A stretch of 64,000 nucleotides of DNA from Toxonevra muliebris (Eukaryota; Arthropoda; Insecta; Diptera; Pallopteridae): positions 137,410,998 through 137,474,997 of the forward strand of contig OY829326.1 of NCBI GenBank assembly GCA_963691655.1, given 5' to 3'. The position numbers were made by a program, and so were the translations under genes. The notes under the pieces were generated by a model. That model made no database searches. It worked only from the letters and a program-made list of their open reading frames with translations, and was not told the origin of the DNA. This document shows positions 50,501 through 59,407 of this stretch, one piece after another; the first letter of the stretch is position 1; each line of letters starts with the position of its first letter.

Positions 50501-52589
50501 TAGACCAATGGGGGGCTTGGGGCCGGAGGGCACAAAGTAAAGTTTATGGCAGTATCGCAAGCCGGTAAAACCATATTCGATCCTGTTGCCCCTTCGTCTC
50601 AAGTCGACACACAGCCTCCTCGTGGCGCTCCCTGGATAGTGATCTGACACGCGTTAGAGAACGAACTAATGTGTGCGACTGGTTTTTCGTGACATCTTTT
50701 CTTGGTGCTGAGAATAAGTTTAATCTTCCTCTTCAACTCTCTATATCAACTTAGCTGTATACTGCATATTTTGCTAGAGTAGCATCGCGACACTCTTGGT
50801 CATACAACAAATTTGTTCGTTGTAAGTGGTAGCCTAGCTCTTCTTCGGCAGCTGTGAGCATATACCGGGCATATATCACCAAGTTAAGAGTGTTTTACAA
50901 TAGGAGTGAGTATCAATTGGTGAAGACTTCGGTTTTGTGTTGTACTTGCAGCTTTTAAAAGTAAAGCTGCGCCGAGCTTATCGTCATGTATCGTTAATAT
51001 ATCTAGTGCACATGAAGTAGGCCTTCCATCGACCACAATATGATAAATTTGATTTCGCTTCTTTTTTTTATCAGTGGCCTCATGTATTTCAAGATATTGG
51101 AGGCTAGTATTACTACATACTAGGGACAGACAACCTTATTCAAAGCAAAACAAAGGTAGCTATTTTCATATACAATAAAGCTGATATCTACACTCATCTC
51201 CTAATTTCAGGCTGGAAATTATTCTTATATGGTGTCCCGGTCATAGAACCATTGAGGGTAATGAGAACGCGGAAGAATTAGTTAGACTTTTATTCACTCT
51301 AGACATTGGCCGGGTGCAATCAGTTCTATTCCCCTTCTTAAAAAATATTCACTATTATCACTCATATTTACCTGATAGTATTATAATGCCTGCAGTTATC
51401 GAACATAAACGTATTATAAATTGTATTGGACTGTCACGATCTGTGCGTACAACAATCTTCAAAGCTGACCAATCATATTTGAAATATATTCCAGGTGAAC
51501 CGTACGAATTACGTTCTGAGTCTGCAACGATTGCAATTAAAACGTGAATGAACCTTCGAAATTAAAATCAATATCAAATCTTACCTAATTTGCGTACATT
51601 TTCCGTTACCGAATATTGATAAGTATTTATGGTGGAGAATGTATTATGAATTTCGGTTGGAACAATTTTCAAAAAATATTGCACGGTTGTCGCTTCATCG
51701 TCTATGAATGTTTCATCGCCCTCCAGCGGTTGAACAATACGACGCGAGTACTGACCAAAACTTAAGCGATTGATACGATGAGTAAAATTAGCAGGTACAC
51801 GACGAAATTCAATCATCAAATGATCCTCAAAGAGGCCAACAACTGGTTGAGCGCCACCAACAAGGTGCAAAACACCAGCTACCTGAAGGATGTATAAAAA
51901 TATAAATAAACAGTTTGCAAGCATATTAAACTTTGGCAATGCATCACACTTACCTTATTAATGCCTAGTTTACCGTGCAAGCGACATGCATCGTATTGTT
52001 CCTCTGACAAAGGCTTACCATTTGTATTAACCGGAACATCATGAACTTCATTGCTCTTTATAATGTCTTTAAATAGTATATCTGCCACTGAGTGATATTC
52101 CTCACGCAAAAATGTGTTCATATGCTGCGTACGCTCGAACTCCATACGTTCTTCCAGTGGCATGTTCCACCATACGCCCTCACGTTGCAGTGTTCCATAG
52201 GCGAAGACATCTTGTTGTGTTTCATCCATTAAATCAACGCCAGACAACGATGTGCATGGCATGGCAACTGTTATGTCTACATGCATTTGTACTTTGTCAT
52301 CCATATTGATGTCCGGCTCAAATAGGAAAACCAAATTAGCTTCCTGGTAGTAACATACTTCCGTATAGAACAGATAAATGACGAGAATCCTGCTGAGTAG
52401 CGACACTGTTAAATATATTGATTACAATTAGTATCACGAAAACATCAAACATTTTTTCATCACTTAACATGTCCCTCCAATTTCCGATGACTCAGTATAT
52501 TGCTCCGGCACTTTCTTGAATGCATCCAAGTTTTTAGCCAATTCTACTAAATTCTTTTTATCGCCACGATAACGCAAAGTTGCCGACAT
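44235..52589 (-). CDS. Ergic2: ERGIC2-family ER-Golgi transport protein, five exons (whole span)
   Basis: ERGIC2 proteins are two-pass membrane proteins cycling between ER and Golgi and assisting cargo traffic. Exons on the minus strand are 52589-52469, 52405-51954, 51882-51585, 51521-51372 and 44530-44235: 1317 nt, 438 residues, somewhat longer than human ERGIC2 because of the tail. All junctions are GT-AG and the frame closes. The N-terminal block LDAFKKVPEQYTESSEIGGT precedes a first membrane helix (about 41-62), then the lumenal hallmark DITVAMPC, the ACRLHGKLGINKVAG block, FTHRINRLSFGQ, PLEGDE, QYSVTE, SPGIYFKYD, and a second helix (about 320-350) ending GILNS. The cytosolic tail is threonine/serine-rich. 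The last intron (6.84 kb) holds the foldback element. The symbol is by family; the fly name is not certain. Confidence 0.92.
44890..45375 (+). pseudogene. Non-LTR retrotransposon 3' end (zinc-knuckle region and AAT tail)
   Basis: Plus-strand remnants read DWENKALKDYWSRLYSL, then LLTGHCLLKYHLKKMG, CDSCRLCNEDMETAEHVL and CECPAAARRR, the C-terminal CCHC-like region of non-LTR ORF2 proteins, with a stop at 45303. The end GTCGCAGTGCATTAA and AAT repeats mark a retrotransposon tail. It has one frameshift and a missing 5' part. It is related to 55980-56460. Confidence 0.75.
45845..46250 (-). pseudogene. Non-LTR endonuclease fragment
   Basis: The minus strand reads YHDLRHEFGIGFVAGKRVSH, then LNQRFTPIMERLTTIMAKQ, the pattern (GIGFxV, I-x-ERL) of the apurinic-type endonuclease of RTE-like elements. 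A KDDFHELFDK block follows in another frame, with the intervening segment deleted. It could belong to the same family as the reverse transcriptase remnant at 8085-9010. Confidence 0.6.
47204..47656 (-). CDS. Foldback-encoded ORF, left copy (150 aa), unknown function
   Basis: I do not recognise this protein. It begins MADLNLIYHDDILDCDLNCL and is acidic over the first 60 residues, then proline/serine-rich, and ends in a basic segment (RKCHKRQRS and KRRTATKQTK) that could be a nuclear signal or DNA contact. A TATA box lies 93 bp upstream (47756-47749). It matches the right copy except for a 9-residue gap and a few substitutions. An acidic N half with a basic tail suggests a small regulatory protein, but that is inference. 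Intact frames in both arms argue that it was functional until recently. Confidence 0.6.
   Translation of the reverse strand: MADLNLIYHDDILDCDLNCLDLEWLREEHYADTGSTGVIPDLPESSTAPFIEPPSTDITSLPPFAPQQDKTLRITRLSEEVNLTISSVSNNEYTNEIEILITAFSQMKLSCSENILVRKCHKRQRSLELEPILNTTETQIKRRTATKQTK
47749..47756 (-). promoter_or_regulatory. TATA box of the left foldback ORF
   Basis: TATAAAAG on the minus strand, 93 bp before the ATG, conserved in both arms. Upstream lie CACGTG and GCGCATGTGCAA motifs between this ORF and the divergent THAP frame. Confidence 0.6.
48017..48190 (+). pseudogene. Broken THAP domain, left arm
   Basis: Starts MRCAIFNCKYNNE (C-x4-C zinc ligands), then after one extra A in a run of nine continues WSYFKFPKDNAT, a TGA where tryptophan is expected, and QKLIDFYRRNSEVKVKSA. 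These are the N-terminal hallmarks of a THAP zinc finger. The arm ends before the second ligand pair. Confidence 0.65.
48202..48310 (+). mobile_element. SINE fragment in the foldback loop
   Basis: TTGCCACACCACCGTTTGG, ACGTGGTATCACAA and GGCCTAAGTGTGTCCATCGA match the body end and 3' module A of the SINE at 2944-3250. The tRNA head is missing. Confidence 0.65.
48455..48523 (-). repeat. Inverted partner of the loop SINE fragment
   Basis: The minus strand reads GGACCAAGCGATAACACATT and GCCACACCACCTTTCGG, an inverted copy of 48202-48260. The loop therefore contains its own smaller inverted repeat. Confidence 0.65.
48850..49054 (-). pseudogene. Broken THAP domain, right arm
   Basis: It has the same beginning and the same two lesions as the left arm, but continues past the repeat boundary into ICISHFTSEGFERIM, supplying the C-x2-H pair and the HFxxxxF motif that complete a C2CH THAP finger. 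It is followed by CTRRR and a stop. No catalytic region follows. Confidence 0.7.
49315..49322 (+). promoter_or_regulatory. TATA box of the right foldback ORF
   Basis: TATAAAAG, 99 bp before the ATG at 49414. The 360 bp between here and the THAP start at 49054 serve as a divergent promoter region. Confidence 0.6.
49414..49893 (+). CDS. Foldback-encoded ORF, right copy (159 aa), unknown function
   Basis: The same protein as 47204-47656, reading outward on the plus strand, with nine extra residues (NEPSSEFFE) after KTLR. TATAAAAG at 49315 and a 5' leader of about 70 nt fit a real promoter. The basic C terminus is encoded in a segment that is tandemly duplicated just downstream (49971 on), where TTTTTACAG precedes MKLSCSED and RKFRKRKR, so an alternative last exon is possible. 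No known domain was identified. Confidence 0.62.
   Translation: MADLNLIYHDDILDCDLNCLDLEWLREEHYADTGSTGVIPDLPESSTAPFIEPPSTDITSLPPFAPLQDKTLRNEPSSEFFEITRLSEEVNLTISSVSNNEYTNEIEILITAFSQMKLSCSENILVRKCHKRQRSLELEPILNTTETQIKRRAATKQTK
49757..50190. repeat. Tandem duplication of the ORF 3' segment (right arm; mirrored in left arm)
   Basis: A unit of about 215 bp starting ACAGATGAAACTTAGCTGTT is present twice, at 49757 and 49968. The second copy has lost the frame after RKRKRSD-stop. The same duplication is present in the left arm (about 46960-47340). Confidence 0.8.
51210..51345 (+). pseudogene. Non-LTR RNase H fragment
   Basis: LIWCPGHRTIEGNENAEELV in one frame matches the W-x-PGH-x-x-I-x-GNE-x-A-(D/E)-EL motif of the RNase H domain of non-LTR retrotransposons. 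It sits immediately 3' of ERGIC2 exon 4, in intron 4. Confidence 0.7.
51372..51521 (-). CDS. Ergic2: ERGIC2 exon 4 (hidden under an antisense frame)
   Basis: The acceptor ATCGTTGCAG ends at 51522 and the donor GTAAAT begins at 51371. It encodes GSPGIYFKYDWSALKIVVR, then IIRLCSITAGIIILSG, the second membrane region. The upstream intron is only 63 bp. A plus-strand 77-codon frame (51314-51547) overlaps it by chance. Confidence 0.9.
51585..51882 (-). CDS. Ergic2: ERGIC2 exon 3
   Basis: The acceptor ATCCTTCAG ends at 51883; the donor GTAAGA begins at 51584. It encodes VAGVLHLVGG, FTHRINRLSFGQYSRRIVQP and QYFLKIVPTEIHN, which match the lumenal half of ERGIC2. Confidence 0.92.
51954..52405 (-). 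CDS. Ergic2: ERGIC2 exon 2
   Basis: The acceptor TTTAACAG ends at 52406 and the donor GTAAGT begins at 51953. It encodes the first membrane helix, DITVAMPC, LREEYHSVADILFK and CRLHGKLGINK. Confidence 0.92.
52469..52589 (-). CDS. Ergic2: ERGIC2 exon 1
   Basis: Codes residues 1-40 plus one base, MSATLRYRGDKKNLVELAKN then LDAFKKVPEQY. The ATG is at 52589-52587; the donor GTTAAGT begins at 52468. It was not visible as a long frame and was found by looking for the ERGIC N-terminal block upstream of exon 2. Confidence 0.88.
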
Positions 52590-52616
52590 GTTTGTTTTTA
52601 TTTTTCTACTATTGCA

Positions 52617-53917
52617 TAGTGATGATCCGATACAAATAAATAGGGTAAATACTCGATACTTTTCATTCGATTAAAGTACTTTTTTTCTCGATGCCATGTC
52701 ATAAGCAGTGATGAAATTTCCAAATTTCAAATTATACCTAATCGACCAAACAAGTTGTACCTAAAATAGTATACTTCATTAGTTCATCGTGATTGTAAGA
52801 AATTTAATTTTCATTTAAAAGTTAACAATTAAATCAAGTAAACAAAACATGAAAACGATACAAGTTATATAACTATTGTAATTCATTATCATCGATTTAG
52901 CCATATATTATGGGTAAATTCAATTACATTACAGTCCCAATTCCAGCTTCAGGGAATTTGTAATTGGTACTTTTTGTTTTCAATTCCTTAGTAATGAAAT
53001 TGATAAAAATTTCAAATCCATTACAAGGAATTGTAATCGGTAATGAAAATTTTTAAATTCTAAGGCAATGGAATTGAAAAAATTTTAAGTGTAATTAATT
53101 ACTTTCTTAAAATTAAATTCCAATTATGTTGGAATAATTCCTCGTACTTTCTTAAGGCACCAATAAACTTTATTCGTTTTGGAAATATATTTTTGCAATA
53201 TTTTCCCTTTATAAACCGCAATATCAGGGTTGTGAACTTTGAAGTTAAGCAATACAGTACAGGCAAGTTAAATTTAAGTAGTTACTTATTACAAAATATT
53301 TTTTTTTTATAATTAAGTGTTCAATTTATTTTGGCCAATGGCAAATTGGACCTAAAATGTGCCAATTGGACCTATTGTACAATTGTAACTACTTCTTCAT
53401 CACTAGCCATAAGTATTTTACTTGGTATCGAAAAAAGAGTCAGTATCGGATACTCGATACTTTTGGAAAACATTGCTTATAAAACTGAATTATTGGTATA
53501 AAATTTTCAATTCGTATTTTGTGAGTCATATTGCAATATTTTACAGCAATTTATAATAAATTTCAAATTGCTACTGCAGAATTATTCAATATGCATACTC
53601 AAAATATTTCAGTTCATAATGCAATATTCCAATGTATGAAAATATTCCCGCCCATATATGTAGAATATAGTGTATATTGAAACTTTTTCATTAAAATAAA
53701 ATATTTTTGACAAGCTATAATCTGTTGATAGTTTTCCTGCTATTATAAATTTTCTAATGATATAATAAATATTATACAAGTTAACACTATTCAACGTCAT
53801 TTCTATATGATTCATGTGTTAAGTAATATAATTTGTGTCTTTAAACGATTTTTCGATACAAGTACGAACTCTATACTTTCGAAGGTATCGATACTATTGG
53901 GTATCGAATCAACACTA
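52617..53917. mobile_element. TIR element abutting the ERGIC2 start
   Basis: Left TAGTGATGATCCGATAC and, inverted, right TAGTGTTGATTCGATAC bound 1.3 kb of non-coding DNA with GTATCGATAC-type subterminal motifs at both ends and inner repeats of AATTCCATTACAATT type. CTACTA lies just outside both ends (52606 and 53914) and may be part of the target duplication. The left end is only 27 bp upstream of the ERGIC2 ATG. Confidence 0.5.
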
Positions 53918-54033
53918 CTAAGGTATATCTGCTTTTTAAGGTCTAGTTATAAAAACTTAATATTACTTAACGTAGCATAGATAATTGTCACATAGAAACC
54001 TTTTTCATACACTTTGTGGGTATCTGATATAAA

Positions 54034-54300
54034 AACGGAAAACTATCCGACGGATAGTAAGCAGCTAATCCAATGCCGTCGGAAAATCCCTTTGAGACCA
54101 GATTTGGCAGTCTAGCCCGAATAATAAAAATTTTAACTAAATAGAATTTGATGTATAAGATATACCTTGGGGCAAGCAAGATATGCAACCCTGTATTGGT
54201 AAGAAACCCGCCTGTTGCAATTCTGTGCCATTACATGCGTTGCAGCACGTTTTATTTTTGACAGCTGGTATTTGTCGGATAGTTTTCCGTCGTCCGACGC
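54034..54300. repeat. Foldback with CGGAAAACTATCCGAC arms
   Basis: CGGAAAACTATCCGAC near 54035 is the complement of GTCGGATAGTTTTCCG near 54275. Probably a small palindromic MITE; ends are not defined. The frames 53988-54188 and 54133-54354 within it are not credible genes. Confidence 0.45.
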
Positions 54301-55070
54301 AATTAAGTTCAAGGCCATTCTGGCGGAATTTGCCAAAGTCGTATTAATGTTCAAATTATAAATAAGGCTTATGTATATATTGCAAAAAATTACAAAATAT
54401 TAACAATAAAATTCATAGAATGAATAATAATGATAAGTGCGTGTATTTCTTACAAAATAAAAGTTATCGGCAAAGTAAAAATATGTTCCACTCATAATAG
54501 TCATGAGTGGATAATAATTAGAACAAAAAAATAGTTATGAACAATAATTGAAATTTAAGTTGTGCTGCAATAGTCATTTTGAAATTTCTTCTTTGAAAAT
54601 CTGATAACTATTACGTCCCTGCTTCAAAGGCTCTTTTCGAAAGCACTTTCCTTAAACTGAAAGAAAAGATTACCTGAAGACTGTTGCATGGACTGATTTT
54701 AAATTGTGACAGAAGCTTCACAATTACATTCTCTTAAATTTAAACTTTCAAAAGCTAACCATTTCTACAAAATTTGATTTAAAAAAAACCCCCATAGACA
54801 TAATGTACACAAACATTTTTTGGGGTTTTGCTCTACGTTTAATACTTTACTAGAAATCTCCCCTACTGTGAAGGAGCTTAAAAAAATGCGATTTTAAAGA
54901 TCTCTGCCACCACCATTTTTCATCAAAACGATTCTAAAAAACGTTTCATACTTCAATATGTCTTAAATAAATCCTCTGAAAAGAAATACTAGTCTCTTTT
55001 CCACAGGACTACAGCCGTGAATTTTTATTCCTCATACTAAAAGAAAGCAACCATGCAGAAAAAGCTTTGT

Positions 55071-55363
55071 CAGTGTGGCCAACTCAGCCATTTTCCCGTT
55101 GATTTTAGTGCTTTTTGAAAATAAAAACGCGGTAAAAAAGTGATTTAGCGCTCAGCGCTTATTTTTCAATTTAAAATATCTTCGAAAAATCGAAGAAATT
55201 TTCATTGACTAGAAGTATCAGATATGTGCCTGTATTAGTGGAAAAGTTTAAATGTATTGAGTTTCCTCGTACTTTTATAAGTAAAAATTTAACGCTTTTT
55301 TTAAGAAAATCGCGTTTTATTCTTGATTTTAGCGGATTTTGAAGAAAAAAGCTGGCCACACTG
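55071..55363. mobile_element. hAT-type MITE, copy 2, with perfect target duplication
   Basis: A 293-bp element with inverted ends CAGTGTGGCCAACT and CAGTGTGGCCAGCT, flanked by the perfect 8-bp duplication AGCTTTGT (55063-55070, 55364-55371). Related to 7467-7754. The intact duplication suggests a younger insertion than copy 1. Confidence 0.88.
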
Positions 55364-55979
55364 AGCTTTGTATCTATTCGGCATAAAAATCTAAATTGTG
55401 TCTGCATCTTAAAAGCGTCGTTGGTGTAGTTATTTCTTCGAAGAAATTTTTATATTTTTAAAAAGTGGGATATATTTAGGATTGTAAGTATTGCAATTTA
55501 TAAATGAAATCGTGAATACAATCTAAAAGGAGAGTAGTTTTGTGTTATAAAACATTTTAGGTCATCTATAGAAATAAGTTAAATATGATCAATAATTTGG
55601 GGTGTTTCTCCAATATAGATAAATTTTCTTTGTGCTAATAAAAATATGTTCAACAGAAGGGGGAACCCCCCCATTAAAGTTAATTAAATTTATAAAAAGT
55701 GCGAATTTTTTAACTTGAAATTTTCAAATATTATGGGTGATAATCATTCTACGGAAAAAAATGAGAATTTTAGCACCAGTGTATTTCCTCTGCAAATTGG
55801 TAAAATTTTTATTATGGGCATTTTTTTACGTAAAATTCTTATTACTCAAGATATTTGCAAGTTTCAGGCTAAAAAAACACCCAAATTTGAAGTTAAAGAA
55901 TTCATCCGATATATATAAAGCACGGCAACGTGTTGCGACGGAGATATACATACCCGCTGAAGATATTTTTGATAGATGT

Positions 55980-56460
55980 TTTTGCTAAGTACTTTTGGAT
56001 CTGGTTCATATTAGGATTAAAGGTAATAAATCTGCGGATATACTAGCAAAAAAAGGAGTATCAACTCTTTTTCGTTGGTTCGCGGCCATTTTACGGAATA
56101 GGTAAAGGGAATTATACCGGGAACACAGACCAGGACAAGAGCATTCGAAAGCACTATTAGGAATTTATAGCCCAAGGAATGCTTGAATTTGTGAAAAAAT
56201 AATCTTAGAATCATTACAGGAATTCTAACAGGTCATTGTAGGTTGAACTATCACCTAACAAAACTGGGAATTACATCTAATGAATCATGTAGGTTTTGCA
56301 AAGGAGATAGGGAATCTGCGAAATACATGATGATTTCAACTCTGTAGAAGTAGGATCAATACTAAAATTTCTATTGGAGGCCGGATTTATGGAAATACTA
56401 TAAGTCCATGAAGAGGCAGAATAGATCACAGTGCACTAACCCAACAATAATAATAATTTA
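55980..56460 (+). pseudogene. Non-LTR retrotransposon 3' end with AAT tail
   Basis: IRIKGNKSADILAKKGVST is an RNase H end. Further on, GILTGHCRLNYHLTKLGIT and CRFCKGDRESAK are the zinc-knuckle region, matching 45060-45200 block for block. It ends ATCACAGTGCACTAACCCAA and AAT repeats. Stops interrupt every frame. Confidence 0.72.
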
Positions 56461-56592
56461 AATCAAACTATCGCACTGCGCCATACGTGAGAACAATTAA
56501 TTACACTATCTAAAATTAAGAGACCCTTTCTAAAAGCGAAAAAAAATATAATCATTTATTTTATTTATATATTGTAAATTTCATAGGACACA

Positions 56593-56742
56593 ATGACATG
56601 GCGTAAGCTTAATAATGCGCATAGTCAGAGGAGCCCCTCTACAGTGGATTTATTAAACGTGTTGGAAGACATTCAACGATTATGCAGAGCGCCACATACA
56701 ATTTTTCAACACGTAATTTATAAATTTTGCGTTCCACCTTGA
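56593..56742 (+). CDS. Coding-looking 49-codon frame, unknown
   Basis: ATG to TGA with a non-random composition (VDLLNVLEDIQRL, APHTIFQHVIYKF). I do not recognise it. It could be an exon of an unlisted gene or a transposon relic; no splice context was confirmed. Confidence 0.25.
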   Translation: MTWRKLNNAHSQRSPSTVDLLNVLEDIQRLCRAPHTIFQHVIYKFCVPP

Positions 56743-57001
56743 CGGCAGAATTGTGCAAAATATTTCAATTGAAAGATAAACCAGTACAGTAGTCCGATAA
56801 CGCCATACAACTCAATAGAATGAAATGGAAGATAGATATTGCATAAAAGGAAAATTATGTAGCTAGCAATTTTATCAGTTTGCTGAATAGAACTTAAAAG
56901 GCAGCATTGGCCGAAACATTATGATCGCTACAGCATCTGTAGAATAACATCAAAGACCATTAAACAGGATAATTCTAAAACATATTTTAAATTTTTCGAA
57001 G

Positions 57002-57148
57002 ATGTCTATCACATTTCCAGTAACACAAATTGTATTGCAATTAAAAACTGGAATCGGAAATGATGATGAACTGCTGACGCTATACAATGAATTCGTATTC
57101 ACGCTCAATGAATTTGATGACACTAGCAGATTTTTTGGCGCTATATGA
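57002..57148 (+). CDS. Coding-looking 48-codon frame, unknown
   Basis: MSITFPVTQIVLQLKTG to FDDTSRFFGAI-stop, with balanced residue use unlike the random frames around it. It lies 260 bp after the previous one and might belong to the same dead gene. Confidence 0.25.
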   Translation: MSITFPVTQIVLQLKTGIGNDDELLTLYNEFVFTLNEFDDTSRFFGAI

Positions 57149-58330
57149 GAAATTCATTTCTTTTGCGTCGTAAATCGACAGCTGTGAAAAAAACTACCAC
57201 CATTCGGATGAAAATTTCTTGTGAATCTATGCGAGCATAAACAAGTCGTTCATATACTAACTATGGATATGAAATAAAAAAAAAAATAAAAAATTATTAT
57301 TGTGAATGAATGAAAAAGAATTGAATTGGAAGGAATTTTAAGGAAAACAGATGCGCTAGAGTAACGAGAGAGACCGCACCAAGCTTATCAATTTAGAAGT
57401 GACTGTATATGAAGACTGTGAGTATAGCTTTATCTAATGTCTTGTTCGTTTGTGAACCGGGATAACTAATTATATATAGGTTTTTGTGTGTTTTAAGACA
57501 ATATGTATTGTAAGTTCTCCACTTTGTCACAACGACCAATTTGCCAAATTAACAATATTTTTAAATTTAATTGTAGTTAGCAGCATGGGTCTTTGGGAGT
57601 TTGCAGTCGGAAATTGAATTGTTGGTGTGTTGCAGCTTCAAACTTGAAACTTTGTGTGCTGCAGCTGCAGAATGACGTTTTAAAACAAAAACCAGAAGTA
57701 GTAGCAGCCCTAACAACGAAGCCAGTTACTTTGACATAATACCGCAACGTGTAAATGAGTGAGTGATCGAAATTAGAAATTATTGCAATTAAAATAATTT
57801 ACACTATTTTTAAGATATATTATTATTTATTTCATAGAAAAAGTTAAACTCTAATGTCAACTATAATTCTTTAAGTAATTTTACAACTGTACACACTTTT
57901 AAAACAAAAATAGGTATGATCGAGGCATACTTTTTAGCTTCTCATAAAAGCTGGTATCATTTGTTATTAGCTAAGACTGCCAAAAGTTTTGTCACCACTA
58001 CTTAATCTAACCAGTTTCAGTTTAAGAACAGATATTACTAATATTCAAAAAAATTAATTTTTTTTTTGTTTAAGGTGAAACCTTCACTTCCTATAGTTCA
58101 CAGGATTGCATTTGGCATTCATACAGCAAATTTTTTTTTGATTAGAATATTTTTTAAGAAAAACAAAAAGTTATATAAATTTTGTGATATGGGATTTGTA
58201 GTAACAACACATGTGTCTCGTTTCATAATTCATTTATTTCTCCTTTACTGCAGAACTAACAAATAACCATTGTTATTTAAAACTAAATTCTCAATTAAGA
58301 AAGTTATTAAATTATAGTGCGTGCAAATGA

Positions 58331-58609
58331 TTACCGATATTCAGTAGATTCTGAAGGCTCGATTGTGCAAAGCGTAATGCCGAAATCCATTGAAGATGGA
58401 ATTCTGCGATTTCTGTAATCGCTTCCTATACCAAAGGTCGATACACGTGACAGCAACGTTACGTTATATACTTGAACCGTAATAGTGGTTATTCGTAAAA
58501 GGTACAGATAGAAAATCCAAAAATAAAATAAAAATGGGCGCATTGATAAATGTTTCAATCCCAAATTGTTTGTTTTTAGTTTGTGCTCCTGAGCGCATTT
58601 ATTTATCAC
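58331..58609 (-). CDS. Candidate first exon of a secreted or membrane protein
   Basis: The minus-strand frame has a second methionine starting MRPFLFYFWIFYLYLL, which resembles a signal peptide. It continues STFGIGSDYRNRRIPSS and IEPSESTEYR to a possible donor GTAATC. No following exon was found at lower coordinates, so this is speculative. Confidence 0.22.
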   Translation of the reverse strand: MINKCAQEHKLKTNNLGLKHLSMRPFLFYFWIFYLYLLRITTITVQVYNVTLLSRVSTFGIGSDYRNRRIPSSMDFGITLCTIEPSESTEYR

Positions 58610-59407
58610 ATCAGCATTGACATCATGATTCTAACAATTTCGTGGCACTGTCCACACAGTTTAGTCGTTTGAAATTCCTTGACAGACAATACATCGGCTC
58701 CACTTTGGTTTGTGGTGCTCGTAGGTAGCCACACATCGGTGAATTACCAGCAATCGTCGATCGAATACACTGGTAGATTTTGCCAAATATCACGAAAATA
58801 ATATTTTTAGTTGTATATTTATAAAGTGTTTAGATATTAATAACAGCTTGAAATGTTTTGTACTTGTAAAAAAATATCTTAAAGGTTTTAAAAAAATTAC
58901 AAAAAACGGTCAAAAAAATAGCTGCGCTTGTAATAAAAATAGGGATAGGAACAGGAGCAGATTTTGGCTGTTGATATATGATTACCGCTGCAGTTTATGC
59001 ATTTTAATTGGTTGCATTATATTTCTTTGCTGTGTATGGTGGCACATTTGTGTAGGCAAAGATAATTTCTTTCGGAATTTCGATGCCTTTCAATATGATG
59101 TCCCTCAGGATGCCCAAATATCGCTTATCTCCATAATGTAGCGTTAACAACGTGAAATAATCATTTAAATAACTTTCATTACTTTCCAATAACTTACCAT
59201 ATATAAATACTTGATATTTAGAGGAAAAAAGTAAAGTTGCAATAATAGCCCCCCGAAAATAAATTGAATTAATTAATTTACAAAATGATAGTGGTCACAT
59301 AAGTGGATACGCTACAATATGTTGTCATACATATCCAGCTAGAAGGACCAAAAATGTTTAAACTGTGAACTAATATTTACTCTGCGTAGCAGTAAATAAA
59401 TTTTCCT

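Larger units (their letters stand above)
46412..50693. mobile_element. Giant foldback element (4.28-kb palindrome) with THAP remnants
   Basis: The left arm 46412-48161 and right arm 48912-50693 are inverted copies (ends GTCACRGAAAACCAG), with a 750-bp loop. Each arm carries, from its outer end, GC-richer terminal DNA, a duplicated segment, an outward-reading 150/159-codon ORF behind a TATA box, and an inward-reading broken THAP domain. Long terminal inverted repeats plus a THAP-type DNA-binding domain are the features of the Galileo foldback group of the P superfamily, so that is my best assignment. No catalytic domain is present and flanking duplications are not clear, so it is non-autonomous or composite. 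It sits in ERGIC2 intron 4. Confidence 0.72.
48912..50693. repeat. Right arm of the foldback element
   Basis: About 1782 bp, 32 bp longer than the left arm, mainly through a 27-bp in-frame difference within the ORF. Confidence 0.9.
44531..51371 (-). other. ERGIC2 intron 4, full of mobile DNA
   Basis: A 6841-bp intron between exons 4 and 5. It contains, from left to right, a non-LTR 3' end, an endonuclease fragment, the 4.28-kb foldback element and an RNase H fragment. The other three introns of this gene are 63-71 bp, so the expansion is due to insertions. Confidence 0.85.

Noticed and set aside
51314..51547. Plus-strand 77-codon gene
   Set aside because: It is the antisense shadow of ERGIC2 exon 4, which matches a known family in phase with its neighbours.
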